Below, piece by piece: positions 43,147-52,624 of a stretch of 64,000 nt of DNA. Numbering within the stretch: position 1 is the stretch's first letter; every line of letters begins with the position of its first letter. The notes beneath the pieces are model-generated. The model was not told where the DNA came from and ran no database searches. It worked only from the letters and a program-made list of their open reading frames with translations. The position numbers and the translations under genes are program-made. This stretch comes from Fredinandcohnia onubensis (GTDB lineage: Bacteria; Bacillota; Bacilli; Bacillales; Bacillaceae_L). The stretch lies in the NCBI RefSeq assembly GCF_002734215.1, contig NZ_NSEB01000004.1:503954-567953 (forward strand), given 5' to 3'.

Positions 43147-44451
43147 ATGAAAAAAACAGTGATAATTGCATTTATGGTTTTATTGAGTACAATCCTAGTT
43201 GCATGTAGTGGTTCAGGGGATCAGGCTAATAGTGAAGAAGATAAAATAAAGATTCGATTATTAACTAGAATGGCAGGTACTACCACACAAGTTGGCATCT
43301 ATAAAGATATCATTAAAGAATTTGAAGAAAAGCATCCTGATGTAGAAGTGATTGATGAATCTCAAGGAGATGAGTCTGCTTTTAATAATAAATTGAAAAC
43401 AGACCTTGCATCAGGAACTCTACCAAATATTTTTAGAGTTCAAGGTGTTGCAAACCTAAGTGAATATATTGAAGGTGGCCTATTAATGGATATGAATCCT
43501 GTTTTAGAGGAAGACACTGTGTGGGGTTCTGGCTTTACTGAAGGTGCATTAAAATATTACCAAGTTCCAGGTCATGAAGGAACATATGGAATCCCAATGG
43601 AATCAGGATTAATAGGGGTGTATTATAATGAAGAATTACTTCAAAAAGCTGGTATTAGTCAATTTCCAGAAACTTGGGATGACTTACTTACAGCTATCAA
43701 AAAGTTAAAAGAGACAAATGTGACACCAATAGCACTAGGTGCTAAAGCAACCTATATGGCAGGTCATTTGCATAATCAGATTTTTTACAAATGGTTGGGA
43801 ACCGATGCTGCCAAAAAGCTTGGTACAAGAGAGCTAAAATGGACTGATCCTGACGTAGTTCAAACTCTTGAATACGTTAAGGAATTGAATGACATGGGAG
43901 CTTTTGGTAAGGATTCTGCAGGTATTAGTGATGATATTGTATTAACAGATTTCCTACAAGGGAAGGCCGCGATGATTATAACTGGTCCTTGGAATATCGG
44001 CAAGTTTATTAGTTCAGAGGACACAGAGTATACGGACTCTATTAAACTAGCTAAGTTCCCTTATTTTAAAGAAAAACCAGAGTTTAAAAATGAAGATATG
44101 CAAGTTTTAAGTCCTTATATGGTTAATGGACAACTTGAAGGTAAGGAAAAGGAATATACTATTGAATTGCTTAAAATGCTTACCTCTGCAGAGGCAGCTA
44201 AAAAATATGCTGAGGAAGCACAATTCTTAGTTCCTAGGTCAGATATTGACATTGATGAATCAAAAGTCTCCGAATTATTTTTAAAGAATATCGAATTAGG
44301 TTCAACTTCCAGTGGAATAGCAGTAGATGTATTTGATTTTGATCCATTAACGTCTATGCAGGATAGAACCAGAAATTCCATTGTAAGTATGTTCATTGGT
44401 TCTAGCGCTGAAGAAGCAGCAAAAGAAATTCAGAATGAAATAGGCAAATAA
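43147..44451 (+). CDS. carbohydrate ABC transporter substrate-binding lipoprotein (CUT1 type), second cluster
   Basis: A 434-residue SBP_bac_1 lipoprotein. The signal peptide ends in ILVAC (lipobox Cys near residue 20). The mature part has IKIRLLTRMAGTTTQVGIYKDIIKEFEEKHPDVEV and YGIPMESGLIGVYYNEELLQKAGI near 140. It starts the second carbohydrate operon. Its sequence is clearly different from the binding protein at 32691, so the ligands are likely different. No dedicated ATPase gene is present. Confidence 0.91.
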   Translation: MKKTVIIAFMVLLSTILVACSGSGDQANSEEDKIKIRLLTRMAGTTTQVGIYKDIIKEFEEKHPDVEVIDESQGDESAFNNKLKTDLASGTLPNIFRVQGVANLSEYIEGGLLMDMNPVLEEDTVWGSGFTEGALKYYQVPGHEGTYGIPMESGLIGVYYNEELLQKAGISQFPETWDDLLTAIKKLKETNVTPIALGAKATYMAGHLHNQIFYKWLGTDAAKKLGTRELKWTDPDVVQTLEYVKELNDMGAFGKDSAGISDDIVLTDFLQGKAAMIITGPWNIGKFISSEDTEYTDSIKLAKFPYFKEKPEFKNEDMQVLSPYMVNGQLEGKEKEYTIELLKMLTSAEAAKKYAEEAQFLVPRSDIDIDESKVSELFLKNIELGSTSSGIAVDVFDFDPLTSMQDRTRNSIVSMFIGSSAEEAAKEIQNEIGK

Positions 44452-44475
44452 AGGCACTCAAAAACGTAAGTATAG

Positions 44476-44510
44476 CCCCTATCTTTCTAAGAATCCATGT
44501 TAGATAGGGG
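44476..44510 (+). repeat. intercistronic hairpin after the second sugar-binding protein gene
   Basis: CCCCTATCT at 44476-44484 pairs perfectly with AGATAGGGG at 44502-44510, loop 17. No T tract follows. It is the third example in this window of a hairpin just behind a binding-protein gene. Confidence 0.65.
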
Positions 44511-44551
44511 ACACTTCTAAAGCAATAGTCTATAAAAAAGGGGGGAAATAG

Positions 44552-45436
44552 ATGAATGTAAGGAGTAAAAAAGAAAAGTCAAAAATCTTTCTATTTACTT
44601 TACCAGCTTTACTTATATACATAGTTTTTCTAATTATTCCAATGATTGGAGCAATCTATTTTTCCGTCGTGAATTGGAATGGTATAAAAGGTTCACCTTT
44701 AGAATACGTTGGGCTTGATAATTACCTTTATGTTTTTCAAGATAAGGGCTTCCTTATTTCATTGAAGAATATGTTTTATATGGTCGTCTTTAGCGTAATA
44801 TTTCATACACCCATTGCTTTATTGTTAGCAGTTGCAATTAACTCTAAATTTAAGGGGTATAGGTTCTTCAAGGTTGTTTATTTTGTGCCAACCATTTTCC
44901 CATTAACTGCTATTGGTTTACTTTGGTATTTTATTTTCATGCCTAATGGTTCTTTAAATAGTTTTCTAGATTTAATTGGACTAGCGGAAATTACTAAGGG
45001 ATGGTTAATAGACCCTAGTACTGCAATGGGAACTATTATATTTGTAAATATTTGGGCAGGTATTGGTTATTATATGGTAATTCTTTTAGCAGGTTTAACA
45101 ACAATACCGAATGAGATTTATGAGGCTGCTGAAATAGATGGAGCATCACCATCAAAAAAGTTTTTTCACATAACAGTTCCTATGCTTAAACCAATAATTA
45201 CATTATGTATATTAATGGATATTATCGGAACTGTAAAAGTATTTGATCTAATTTTTGTAATGACAGAAGGTGGCCCAAACGGATTAACAAATCTTCCAAC
45301 AACTTTAATGTATTATGAAGCATTTAGATATGGTAATTATGGAGTGGGAAGTGCTATAGGGATTATCATCTTAATCATTGCTCTTATATTAACTATAGGT
45401 AGTGAAGCTGTCATGAATAGAAAGGAGAAGAATTAA
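44552..45436 (+). CDS. carbohydrate ABC transporter permease (UgpA-like), second cluster
   Basis: A 294-residue permease with six hydrophobic segments. The EAA loop IPNEIYEAAEIDGASPSKKFFHITVPMLKP lies near residue 188. The N-terminus KIFLFTLPALLIYIVFLIIPMIGAIYFS is typical of UgpA/MalF proteins of about 290 residues. The ribosome site is AAAAGGGGGG. Its last base is the first base of the next permease gene. Confidence 0.92.
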   Translation: MNVRSKKEKSKIFLFTLPALLIYIVFLIIPMIGAIYFSVVNWNGIKGSPLEYVGLDNYLYVFQDKGFLISLKNMFYMVVFSVIFHTPIALLLAVAINSKFKGYRFFKVVYFVPTIFPLTAIGLLWYFIFMPNGSLNSFLDLIGLAEITKGWLIDPSTAMGTIIFVNIWAGIGYYMVILLAGLTTIPNEIYEAAEIDGASPSKKFFHITVPMLKPIITLCILMDIIGTVKVFDLIFVMTEGGPNGLTNLPTTLMYYEAFRYGNYGVGSAIGIIILIIALILTIGSEAVMNRKEKN

Positions 45437-46251
45437 TGAGAAGTAAATTAGTATTATATACTTTTATTATTGTTATGGCTTTCGTATTTGTTGGTCCTAT
45501 GCTATTTACATTACTTTCTTCTCTAAAAGGAAATAATGAGATTTTTAGTGCACCGTTTAGTTTACCTGAAGTTTTTAAGTTTGAAAATTATTTAATTGCA
45601 TGGAATGAAGCGAATATGAGTAGATACTTCTTTAACAGTATCCTTATATCTGTGGGAACTGTGGTTATTCTCGCTATCGTTGCATCTATGGCCTCCTATG
45701 CTCTTGCTAGGTTTAACTTTAGAATAAATAAATTTCTTATGCTGTTTTTTCTACTGGGAATGATGATTCCTATGCATACTGTTCTCGTACCTGTAGCGTA
45801 TATGATTGGTTTGTTGGGGTTAAAGAATAACCTGGTAGCATTAATCCTACTTTTCGTTGCTTTTTCTTTATCCTTCAGTATATTAGTCCTTCAACGTTTT
45901 ATGCAGGGGATAAGTCAATCGCTTGAAGAAGCTGCGATTATCGATGGTGCAAGTTATATGCAAATCTATTTAAAGGTAATTCTACCGATGTCTGTTCCGG
46001 CTATATCAACAGTTTCAATTTTTAACTTTTTAGGTGCGTGGAATAACATTCTTTTCCCACTTCTCTTTATAAACGATGATAAATTAAAACCGATTGCATT
46101 AGGTCTACTAAATTTTAGTGGAGAACGTGGTTCTGAGTATGGACCCTTAATGGCTGCAATTGTAATAACTATTTTAGTCCCACTATTTGTTTATTTATTA
46201 TTCCAAGAAAAAGTCGAAAGTGGACTCGCAGCAGGCGCTGTGAAAGAGTAG
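45436..46251 (+). CDS. carbohydrate ABC transporter permease (UgpE-like), second cluster
   Basis: A 271-residue permease with GPMLFTLLSSLKGNNEIFSAP near residue 20, the EAA loop ISQSLEEAAIIDGASYMQIYLKVILPMS near 156 and the C-terminal VESGLAAGAVKE. The ribosome site GAAAGGAGAAG lies at the end of the preceding gene. It forms the channel with the upstream partner. Confidence 0.92.
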   Translation: MRSKLVLYTFIIVMAFVFVGPMLFTLLSSLKGNNEIFSAPFSLPEVFKFENYLIAWNEANMSRYFFNSILISVGTVVILAIVASMASYALARFNFRINKFLMLFFLLGMMIPMHTVLVPVAYMIGLLGLKNNLVALILLFVAFSLSFSILVLQRFMQGISQSLEEAAIIDGASYMQIYLKVILPMSVPAISTVSIFNFLGAWNNILFPLLFINDDKLKPIALGLLNFSGERGSEYGPLMAAIVITILVPLFVYLLFQEKVESGLAAGAVKE

Positions 46252-46356
46252 AAAATCCCTTTATTTAAAAGGAAAACTAGTAACCTATTTATTATCCTAA
46301 TATCTTTTTATCTCAATGTTTTTACAAAACTAGAATAAAGTACGGAGGTTGCGCAA

Positions 46357-48348
46357 TTGAATGAATTAAGAAACAGACAGGTACATTTAGACTTTCATAC
46401 TAGTGAACATATTCCTAATGTTGCAAGTAAGTTTGTTGCTGAAGACTTTGTAGAGACTCTAAAAAAGGCCAATGTAAATTCGATTACTTGTTTTGCGAGA
46501 TGCCATCACGGATGGTTATACTATCCATCAAAAAAACATCCAGAATTAATACATCCTAATCTAGAAAATAAAAACCTATTATTAAAACAAATTGAGATTT
46601 GTCATAAAAATGATATTAAGGTTCCAATATATACAACGGTTCAGTGGGATAGTTATGTAATGAAGCATCATCCTGAATGGCTCTGTGTGGACGAGAATGG
46701 AGAGTTTATTAATAGTCAGAACGTTCCTGAGCCTCATTTTTATTATACAATTTGTTTAAATAGTGAATACCGACAATTTTTCAAGGAGCACTTAGAAGAT
46801 ATTATTGAAGTAGTGAGACCTGAAAATATAGATGGCTTCTTTTTAGATATTCTTTTTAAGGTAGATTGTCATTGTAGTAACTGTTTTAAACAGATGAAAC
46901 GTAAGGGTCTTAATACAGAGATTAAAAGAGATAGAATTTCTTATTCATTGATTATGTTAGATGAATTTAGAGAAGAGATAAGTGCTTTAATTAAAGAAAA
47001 AGTTCCACAAGCAACTATATTCTATAATAGTTCCCATATTGGTCCAACTCAAAAAAAGAGTTTGGCAAGCTTTACACATTTAGAATTAGAATCATTGCCT
47101 AGTGGAGGCTGGGGATACGACCATTTTCCTGCAACTATGAGATATTCTAGAGGGTTAGGCAAAGATATTGTCGGTATGACAGGAAAGTTCCACACATATT
47201 GGGGAGACTTCCATTCACTTAAAAATAAAGCAGCATTAGAATTTGAATGTTTTAATATGTTGGCACTCGGAGCTGCTTGTTCGATTGGAGATCAACTTCA
47301 CCCAAGTGGAAAGCTGTCAGAAGCTGCTTATGATTTGATTGGTCATGTTTATAGTAAAGTTGCAAAAGTTGAAGAATACATTAAAGACAATAAACCTCTA
47401 TCAGAAATAGGAGTATTTACACCAGAAGAATATTACGTACCGGGCGATCACAATCTTGGGATTCATCCATCATTGATTGGTACTGTTAGAATGCTTCAGG
47501 AATTGTCATACCAGTTCGATATAATCGATAGCAAAATGGACTTTGAAAAATATCAATTGTTAATTTTACCTGATGTAATTGACTTTACCCCTGAATTGCA
47601 AACCAAGCTAATAGCCTATACGCAAAATGGTGGCAAAGTAATAGGAACCTACGAGTCCCTTATAGATAAAGATAAAAAAGTTAGCAATTTCTACGGTAAT
47701 CAATTTCATGGAAGTTCAGAGTACGATCGAGATTTCGTGTTACCCAATGCTACTATCGGAAAAAACCTTTACCAAGAAGAATATGTAATGTATGGAAAAG
47801 CTGCAAAAATAGAATCATTAGAGTCTGAAGTATTAATGGATACAATTAAACCGTACTTTAACAGAGAAGGCGAGACTTTTTGCTCTCATCAACATGCACC
47901 TTCTTCAAAAACACTCGGTTCTCCTGCTGTCACTAGAAAACAAAATGTAATCTATTTTGCACATCCTATTTTTAAGCTGTATCGAAAAAATAGCCCTACT
48001 TGGTGCAAAGAGATGGTTAAAGATGCAATAGAACTGTTGTTAGATCATAAGTTGGTTACTCACAATGGACCTTCTACCCTTTTAACAACTTTGAACGAAA
48101 AGGAAAATGAGTATAAATTGTTGCATTTCCTTCATTATATTACAGAAAAAAGATCTGAAGATATATATACAATTGAGGATGTTATTCCTCTTTATAATAT
48201 CGAAGTTAAGTTGCTTATTGGAGACAGAAAAGTGAAAACGGTAAAAAATATACAAAAACAAGAAGAAATGCAATTTGAAGTAGAGAATGAATATATTAAA
48301 TTTAATATTGATAAAATTGAAGGTCATCTTATGGTATTAATTGACTAG
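46357..48348 (+). CDS. GHL6-like putative glycoside hydrolase with beta-galactosidase trimerisation-like region
   Basis: A 663-residue cytosolic protein without a signal peptide. The N-terminus NRQVHLDFHTSEHIPNVASKF and the TIM-barrel segments SITCFARCHHGWLYYPSKKHPELIHPNL and IDGFFLDILF match the hypothetical glycosyl hydrolase 6 group. A Cys cluster (DCHCSNCFKQMK near residue 170) is typical of GH42-like relatives. Residues of about 340-560 (EIGVFTPEEYYVPGDHN; YQLLILPDVIDF; NGGKVIGTYESL) look like a Rossmann-like beta-galactosidase trimerisation domain. The substrate is unknown; it probably acts on the imported glycoside. The start is TTG with CGGAGGTTG upstream. Confidence 0.78.
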   Translation: MNELRNRQVHLDFHTSEHIPNVASKFVAEDFVETLKKANVNSITCFARCHHGWLYYPSKKHPELIHPNLENKNLLLKQIEICHKNDIKVPIYTTVQWDSYVMKHHPEWLCVDENGEFINSQNVPEPHFYYTICLNSEYRQFFKEHLEDIIEVVRPENIDGFFLDILFKVDCHCSNCFKQMKRKGLNTEIKRDRISYSLIMLDEFREEISALIKEKVPQATIFYNSSHIGPTQKKSLASFTHLELESLPSGGWGYDHFPATMRYSRGLGKDIVGMTGKFHTYWGDFHSLKNKAALEFECFNMLALGAACSIGDQLHPSGKLSEAAYDLIGHVYSKVAKVEEYIKDNKPLSEIGVFTPEEYYVPGDHNLGIHPSLIGTVRMLQELSYQFDIIDSKMDFEKYQLLILPDVIDFTPELQTKLIAYTQNGGKVIGTYESLIDKDKKVSNFYGNQFHGSSEYDRDFVLPNATIGKNLYQEEYVMYGKAAKIESLESEVLMDTIKPYFNREGETFCSHQHAPSSKTLGSPAVTRKQNVIYFAHPIFKLYRKNSPTWCKEMVKDAIELLLDHKLVTHNGPSTLLTTLNEKENEYKLLHFLHYITEKRSEDIYTIEDVIPLYNIEVKLLIGDRKVKTVKNIQKQEEMQFEVENEYIKFNIDKIEGHLMVLID

Positions 48349-48416
48349 CCTTGAATTTAGGCGATTATTGGGGATTTATATAGAAAAATAGATAAAAGAA
48401 TTGGAGAGTGAGTTTA

Positions 48417-49292
48417 GTGAAAGTTGGTTTAAGTACTTATAGTTTAGTTAGAGAATTAAGAGAAGAATCAATGAACGTGTTAGATGTTATAAAATGGGTT
48501 GCTGATAATGGTGGAGAACATGTAGAGTTAGTTCCCTACGGCTATTCAGTTGTCGATAACATCGAATTAGCTGACCAAATCAAAGAAAAAGCTGCTGAAG
48601 TAGGAGTTGAATTGTCAGCTTATTCTTTACCAGCCAATTTTGTTCAGGAAACAGAGGAGGCTTTCAATGAAGAAGTTGAACGACTTAAAAAGCATGTAGA
48701 TATTGTCAATCGATTAGGAATTAAAATTATGCGACATGACGTAACTGCATTCACCTTGCCACCAGAACATATGACTATACATTATTTTGATGAACATTTA
48801 GAAAAACTAGTATTAGGAAGTCAATTAATAGCTGATTATGCATCACAATATGGAATTACCACAACGATAGAAAATCACGGTTTTAATGTTCAGTCAAGTG
48901 ACCGTGTTCAAAGAGTACTTCGTGAAGTAAACCGAGATAATTTCAAGACAACACTTGATGTTGGCAATTTCCTTTGTATTGATGAAGATCCACTCGTAGG
49001 AGTTAAGAAAAATATTAAATATGCCGCAACTGTTCATTTTAAAGATTTCTACATCCGTCCATATTATGAAAATCCAGGAGATGGTGTTTGGTTTAGAACA
49101 GTAAATGAAAATTATTTAAGAGGTGCAATTGTTGGCCATGGTGACCTAAATATTCGAGAGATTATTAGAATTGTTAAAAACTCTGGTTATGATGGGTATT
49201 TAACAGTTGAATTTGAGGGAATGGAAGACTGTAAGGTTGGTTCGAAAATTGGTATGGATAACGTAAGAAGACTATGGAATGAAATAAAATAA
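48417..49292 (+). CDS. sugar phosphate isomerase/epimerase-like TIM barrel (xylose isomerase-like), copy 1
   Basis: A 291-residue AP-endonuclease-2-like barrel. Metal-site candidates are Glu in GEHVELVPYG near residue 35, RHDV near 105, TTIENHGF near 147, TLDVGNFL near 178, VHFKDF near 205 and LTVEFEG near 260. Relatives include inosose dehydratases, epimerases and 3-keto-glycoside lyases. GTG 48417 is chosen because GGAG lies 10 bases upstream; GTG 48408 overlaps the site. It is followed by a Gfo/Idh oxidoreductase and a second barrel of the same fold. Confidence 0.85.
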   Translation: MKVGLSTYSLVRELREESMNVLDVIKWVADNGGEHVELVPYGYSVVDNIELADQIKEKAAEVGVELSAYSLPANFVQETEEAFNEEVERLKKHVDIVNRLGIKIMRHDVTAFTLPPEHMTIHYFDEHLEKLVLGSQLIADYASQYGITTTIENHGFNVQSSDRVQRVLREVNRDNFKTTLDVGNFLCIDEDPLVGVKKNIKYAATVHFKDFYIRPYYENPGDGVWFRTVNENYLRGAIVGHGDLNIREIIRIVKNSGYDGYLTVEFEGMEDCKVGSKIGMDNVRRLWNEIK

Positions 49293-49322
49293 AAAAAGCC
49301 CTTGGGGAAGGATGGGATAAAT

Positions 49323-50384
49323 GTGGAGAAATTAAAAGTATGTGTGATAGGTACGGGCTCAATTTCTGACATGCATTTACAGTCTTATGCGAATAATTCT
49401 GACGCAATTTTATACGGAGTTTATGATTATTCGACAGAGAGAGCGGAAAAAAAAGCAAAGCAATACGGAATAGAGCGTATATATTGCAGCTTAGAAGATG
49501 TCTTCCAGGATCCAGAGGTAGATGCTGTAAGTATTTGTACGTGGAATAATACTCATGCTGATATTTCAATTGGTGCCCTTAAAGGTGGAAAACACGTATT
49601 AGTTGAAAAACCTTTGTCAATGAATGTTGAGGAAGCAATTAAAGTACAGGAAGCTGTACGCGAAACGAACAAAATATTGCAAGTAGGCTTTGTACGAAGA
49701 TTTGCAACAAATACAAAGGTACTAAAGGCCTTCATTGACAATGGTAAATTGGGAGAAATATATTATGCAAAAGCATCATGTTTACGCCGTTTAGGGAATC
49801 CTGGTGGATGGTTTGCAGATAAAGAACGTTCTGGTGGAGGTCCTTTGATTGATTTAGGTGTACATATTATTGATATTTGTTGGTACTTAATGGGTCGTCC
49901 GAAGGTAAAGTCAATTACAGGACACACTTATCATCAACTTGGGAACCGCGGAAATGTTGAAAACCTTAGTTTTTATAAGGCTGCTGATTATGATAAAGAA
50001 AAGAATACTGTTGAGGATATGGCAAATGCTCTTATTACATTTGAAAATGGTGCTTCACTAATGGTTGATGTTTCGTTTACACTCCATGCAAAGAAAGATG
50101 AGATTCAAGTGAAGTTATTTGGTACAAATGGTGGAGCAGAATTAGAACCTGAATTAATGCTAATAAGTGAAGAAAATAATACAATTATTAATATTGACCC
50201 ACAGGTCGATCATAAATCCTTTGATTTTAATAATGCATTTCAAAGTGAAATAGATGCTTTTGTCACTAGTTGTTTGACTGGAGAAAAACCTGTTGCTACT
50301 GTTGAGGATGGGGTTGAAATTATGAAAATTCTCCATGGAATTTATGAAGCTTCTGATAATAAAAGTGTGGTGACATTTTCATAA
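49323..50384 (+). CDS. Gfo/Idh/MocA-family oxidoreductase, second cluster
   Basis: A 353-residue NAD(P)-dependent dehydrogenase. The Rossmann motif VIGTGSISDMHLQSY lies at residues 8-22. The catalytic LVEKPLSMNVEEAI lies near 93 and GGGPLIDLGVHIIDICWYLMG near 174, the usual substrate-binding His region. Start GTG 49323 has GGATGGGA upstream; TTG 49302 is possible. It lies between two sugar-isomerase-like barrels, an arrangement seen where a sugar is oxidised to a keto intermediate before isomerisation or cleavage. Confidence 0.87.
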   Translation: MEKLKVCVIGTGSISDMHLQSYANNSDAILYGVYDYSTERAEKKAKQYGIERIYCSLEDVFQDPEVDAVSICTWNNTHADISIGALKGGKHVLVEKPLSMNVEEAIKVQEAVRETNKILQVGFVRRFATNTKVLKAFIDNGKLGEIYYAKASCLRRLGNPGGWFADKERSGGGPLIDLGVHIIDICWYLMGRPKVKSITGHTYHQLGNRGNVENLSFYKAADYDKEKNTVEDMANALITFENGASLMVDVSFTLHAKKDEIQVKLFGTNGGAELEPELMLISEENNTIINIDPQVDHKSFDFNNAFQSEIDAFVTSCLTGEKPVATVEDGVEIMKILHGIYEASDNKSVVTFS

Positions 50385-51272
50385 ATGGAACAAGTAAAAG
50401 TCTTAAATAAAATAGGTATTATTGTAGATGGCTTGGGATTACCCCTTCAAGAAGGACTTAAAGTTGCGAAGGATATTGGAGCAGACGGTGTACAAATCTA
50501 CGCGGTCGAAGGAGAAATGGCGCCAGAAAACCTCAGCACAACTGAACGGAAGGAACTTAGAACTTACATTCAATCATTAGGGTTGGAGATATCTGCTCTC
50601 TGCGGTGATCTAGGAGGTCACGGATTTCAGGATAGCGCACAAAATAAAGCTAAAATTGAAAAATCAAAAAGAATTTTAGACCTCGCAGTTGAATTGGGCA
50701 CAAATATCGTTACAACACATATTGGTATAGTTCCTGAGGAAAAAAATAGTTTTATATATGAAAATATGCAGAGGTCCTGTGATGAACTAGGTATTTATGC
50801 TAAAAGTTTGAATGCTTATTTCGCAATTGAAACAGGACCCGAAACATCTATGACATTGAAGTCATTTTTAGATAGCTTGAGTACCAATGGGGTCTCTGTT
50901 AATTTTGACCCTGCTAATATGGTTATGGTAACTGGAGATGATCCAGTTGAAGGTGTAAGGGTTTTAAAGGATTATATTGTTCACACTCACGTAAAAGATG
51001 GGATACAACTTAAGCCCGTTGATCCACGAGATGTTTACGGTTCAATTGGATATGGGGAAGGTTTAGAACATGAAAAAATTTCCCAAATGGTTGCGTCTGG
51101 AAAGTTCTTCAGGGAAGTACCTCTTGGCGAAGGTTCTGTTGACTTTAACAAGTATTTTGAAGTTTTAGATGAGATTCAATATAAAGGATATCTAACGATT
51201 GAACGAGAAGTAAAATCTAACCCAATAAAGGATATATCAGAAGCTGTACAGTTTATTAAAGGATATAGATAG
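50385..51272 (+). CDS. sugar phosphate isomerase/epimerase-like TIM barrel, copy 2
   Basis: A 295-residue barrel of the same superfamily as the gene at 48417 but with low visible similarity to it. Candidate metal-site segments are ISALCGDLGGHGF near residue 66, TTHIGIVPEE near 108, FAIETGPE near 146, SVNFDPANMVMV near 171, HTHVKDG near 200 and LTIERE near 270. It begins on the base after the oxidoreductase stop, so translation is coupled. The specific reaction is unknown. Confidence 0.85.
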   Translation: MEQVKVLNKIGIIVDGLGLPLQEGLKVAKDIGADGVQIYAVEGEMAPENLSTTERKELRTYIQSLGLEISALCGDLGGHGFQDSAQNKAKIEKSKRILDLAVELGTNIVTTHIGIVPEEKNSFIYENMQRSCDELGIYAKSLNAYFAIETGPETSMTLKSFLDSLSTNGVSVNFDPANMVMVTGDDPVEGVRVLKDYIVHTHVKDGIQLKPVDPRDVYGSIGYGEGLEHEKISQMVASGKFFREVPLGEGSVDFNKYFEVLDEIQYKGYLTIEREVKSNPIKDISEAVQFIKGYR

Positions 51273-51316
51273 AACGAGAAATATCAATTATCTGTACACA
51301 ATAATTATTACACAAA

Positions 51317-51360
51317 GGCATCCTAAAGGAGGTAATAAAATCGCTTTAGGATGCCATTTT
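51317..51360 (+). terminator. Rho-independent terminator of the second sugar operon
   Basis: GGCATCCTAAAG at 51317-51328 pairs perfectly with CTTTAGGATGCC at 51344-51355, loop 15, then ATTTT. Confidence 0.85.
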
Positions 51361-51430
51361 AACAACTTTATTTAATTAATTGATTGATTATTGAACAGTA
51401 TAGATAATAATTTGTGAAGAAGGTTATGAA

Positions 51431-52585
51431 ATGGAGAAACAAGACCAATTATTAATGAAGAAACAGAATAAGAAGTTAGTATTAGAGATTATTAAGCATC
51501 AGTCACCTATTTCTAGAATGGAGATTGCAAAAGTAACTGGAATGAGTCCCACAACAATTACTAGAATTGTAAACGAATTGCACGAACAAGGATTTGTAAA
51601 GGAAACTGAATTAGTTACCTCAGGTGTAGGGAGAAGAGCAACATTACTCGATGTGTCTGGTGAAGTGCTTTACACTATCGGAATCGAACTTGATAAGTTG
51701 ATAATCAAAGTAGGCATCGTGAACTATATTGGCGAAATTGTTGCATGGAGAAGTGAGTTAAGGGAACAGTCCGAAAAATACGATATAACGATCGAAAAGG
51801 TTTTAAAAATTATTAATGAATTAATTAAAGTAAACAAAATACCAAGAGAAAAAATAATTGGTGTTGCTGTTGGCCTACCCGGTTTAATTAATTACAAAAA
51901 TGGAATTGTTAATGTTTCAGACCAGTTAAAATGGAAAAATGTAAACTTAGCATCTGATCTACGGGAACGATTAGGTTTTAATGTAATTATTGATAATGAA
52001 TTAAAAATGAAAATAATTGCTGAGAATTATACTGGTAGAGCAAAAGATTGTCGTAATGCAGTACTAGTAGGGATTGGCTCAGGAATTGGTTCTGCAATTA
52101 TTTTAAATGGTGAAATTTATAGAGGAGAGTCAAATAACGCTGGTGAGATCGGTCATACAGTAATAGACCCAACTGGAAATGTGTGTAACTGTGGAAAGAT
52201 TGGTTGTCTAGCAACCTATATTTCAGAGGGAGCAATCTTGTCTGACGCAAGGAAAGTAAAAGATGTTGATTGTATTGAAGATGTTTTTGATTCATATCGA
52301 AACCAAGAATCTTGGGCAGTCAATATTCTAGATAGAGCTTCTACCTATATTGCTCTTGCGATAAGCAATATCTTATGCGTATATGACCCAGAAGTAATAA
52401 TTCTGAGTGGGAATACCATTCAAAAGTTTCCGGAAATAAAAGAGGCAATAGAAAGGAAATTAGATTTATTTGTTTGGGAGCCTATTAAAGAAAAAGTAAA
52501 AATGGTGTATTCTGAGTTGCGGGATCGTGGTGTAGTACTTGGTTCAGCAATCCAGGCACAAAATATGCTTCTAGATCTTGAATAA
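51431..52585 (+). CDS. ROK-family transcriptional regulator (NagC/XylR type)
   Basis: A 384-residue protein. Residues 15-60 form a winged helix-turn-helix (SPISRMEIAKVTGMSPTTITRIVNELHEQGFV). The ROK domain follows: GVAVGLPGLINYKNGIVN near 140, GIGSGIGSAIILNGEIYRGESNNAGEIGH near 216 and the zinc motif CNCGKIGCLATYISEGAI near 250. It is probably the repressor of the preceding sugar operon, releasing DNA when it binds the sugar. AT-rich palindromes upstream of 43147 and of its own gene are possible targets. Confidence 0.88.
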   Translation: MEKQDQLLMKKQNKKLVLEIIKHQSPISRMEIAKVTGMSPTTITRIVNELHEQGFVKETELVTSGVGRRATLLDVSGEVLYTIGIELDKLIIKVGIVNYIGEIVAWRSELREQSEKYDITIEKVLKIINELIKVNKIPREKIIGVAVGLPGLINYKNGIVNVSDQLKWKNVNLASDLRERLGFNVIIDNELKMKIIAENYTGRAKDCRNAVLVGIGSGIGSAIILNGEIYRGESNNAGEIGHTVIDPTGNVCNCGKIGCLATYISEGAILSDARKVKDVDCIEDVFDSYRNQESWAVNILDRASTYIALAISNILCVYDPEVIILSGNTIQKFPEIKEAIERKLDLFVWEPIKEKVKMVYSELRDRGVVLGSAIQAQNMLLDLE

Positions 52586-52624
52586 ACTTGGTGTATTGAT
52601 TAAACATCGAAGGGCAGGAATATC

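Noticed and set aside
51329-51343. AGGAGGTAATAAA as a ribosome site for a small gene
   Set aside because: It lies in the loop of a perfect terminator hairpin and is not followed by a start codon with a useful frame.
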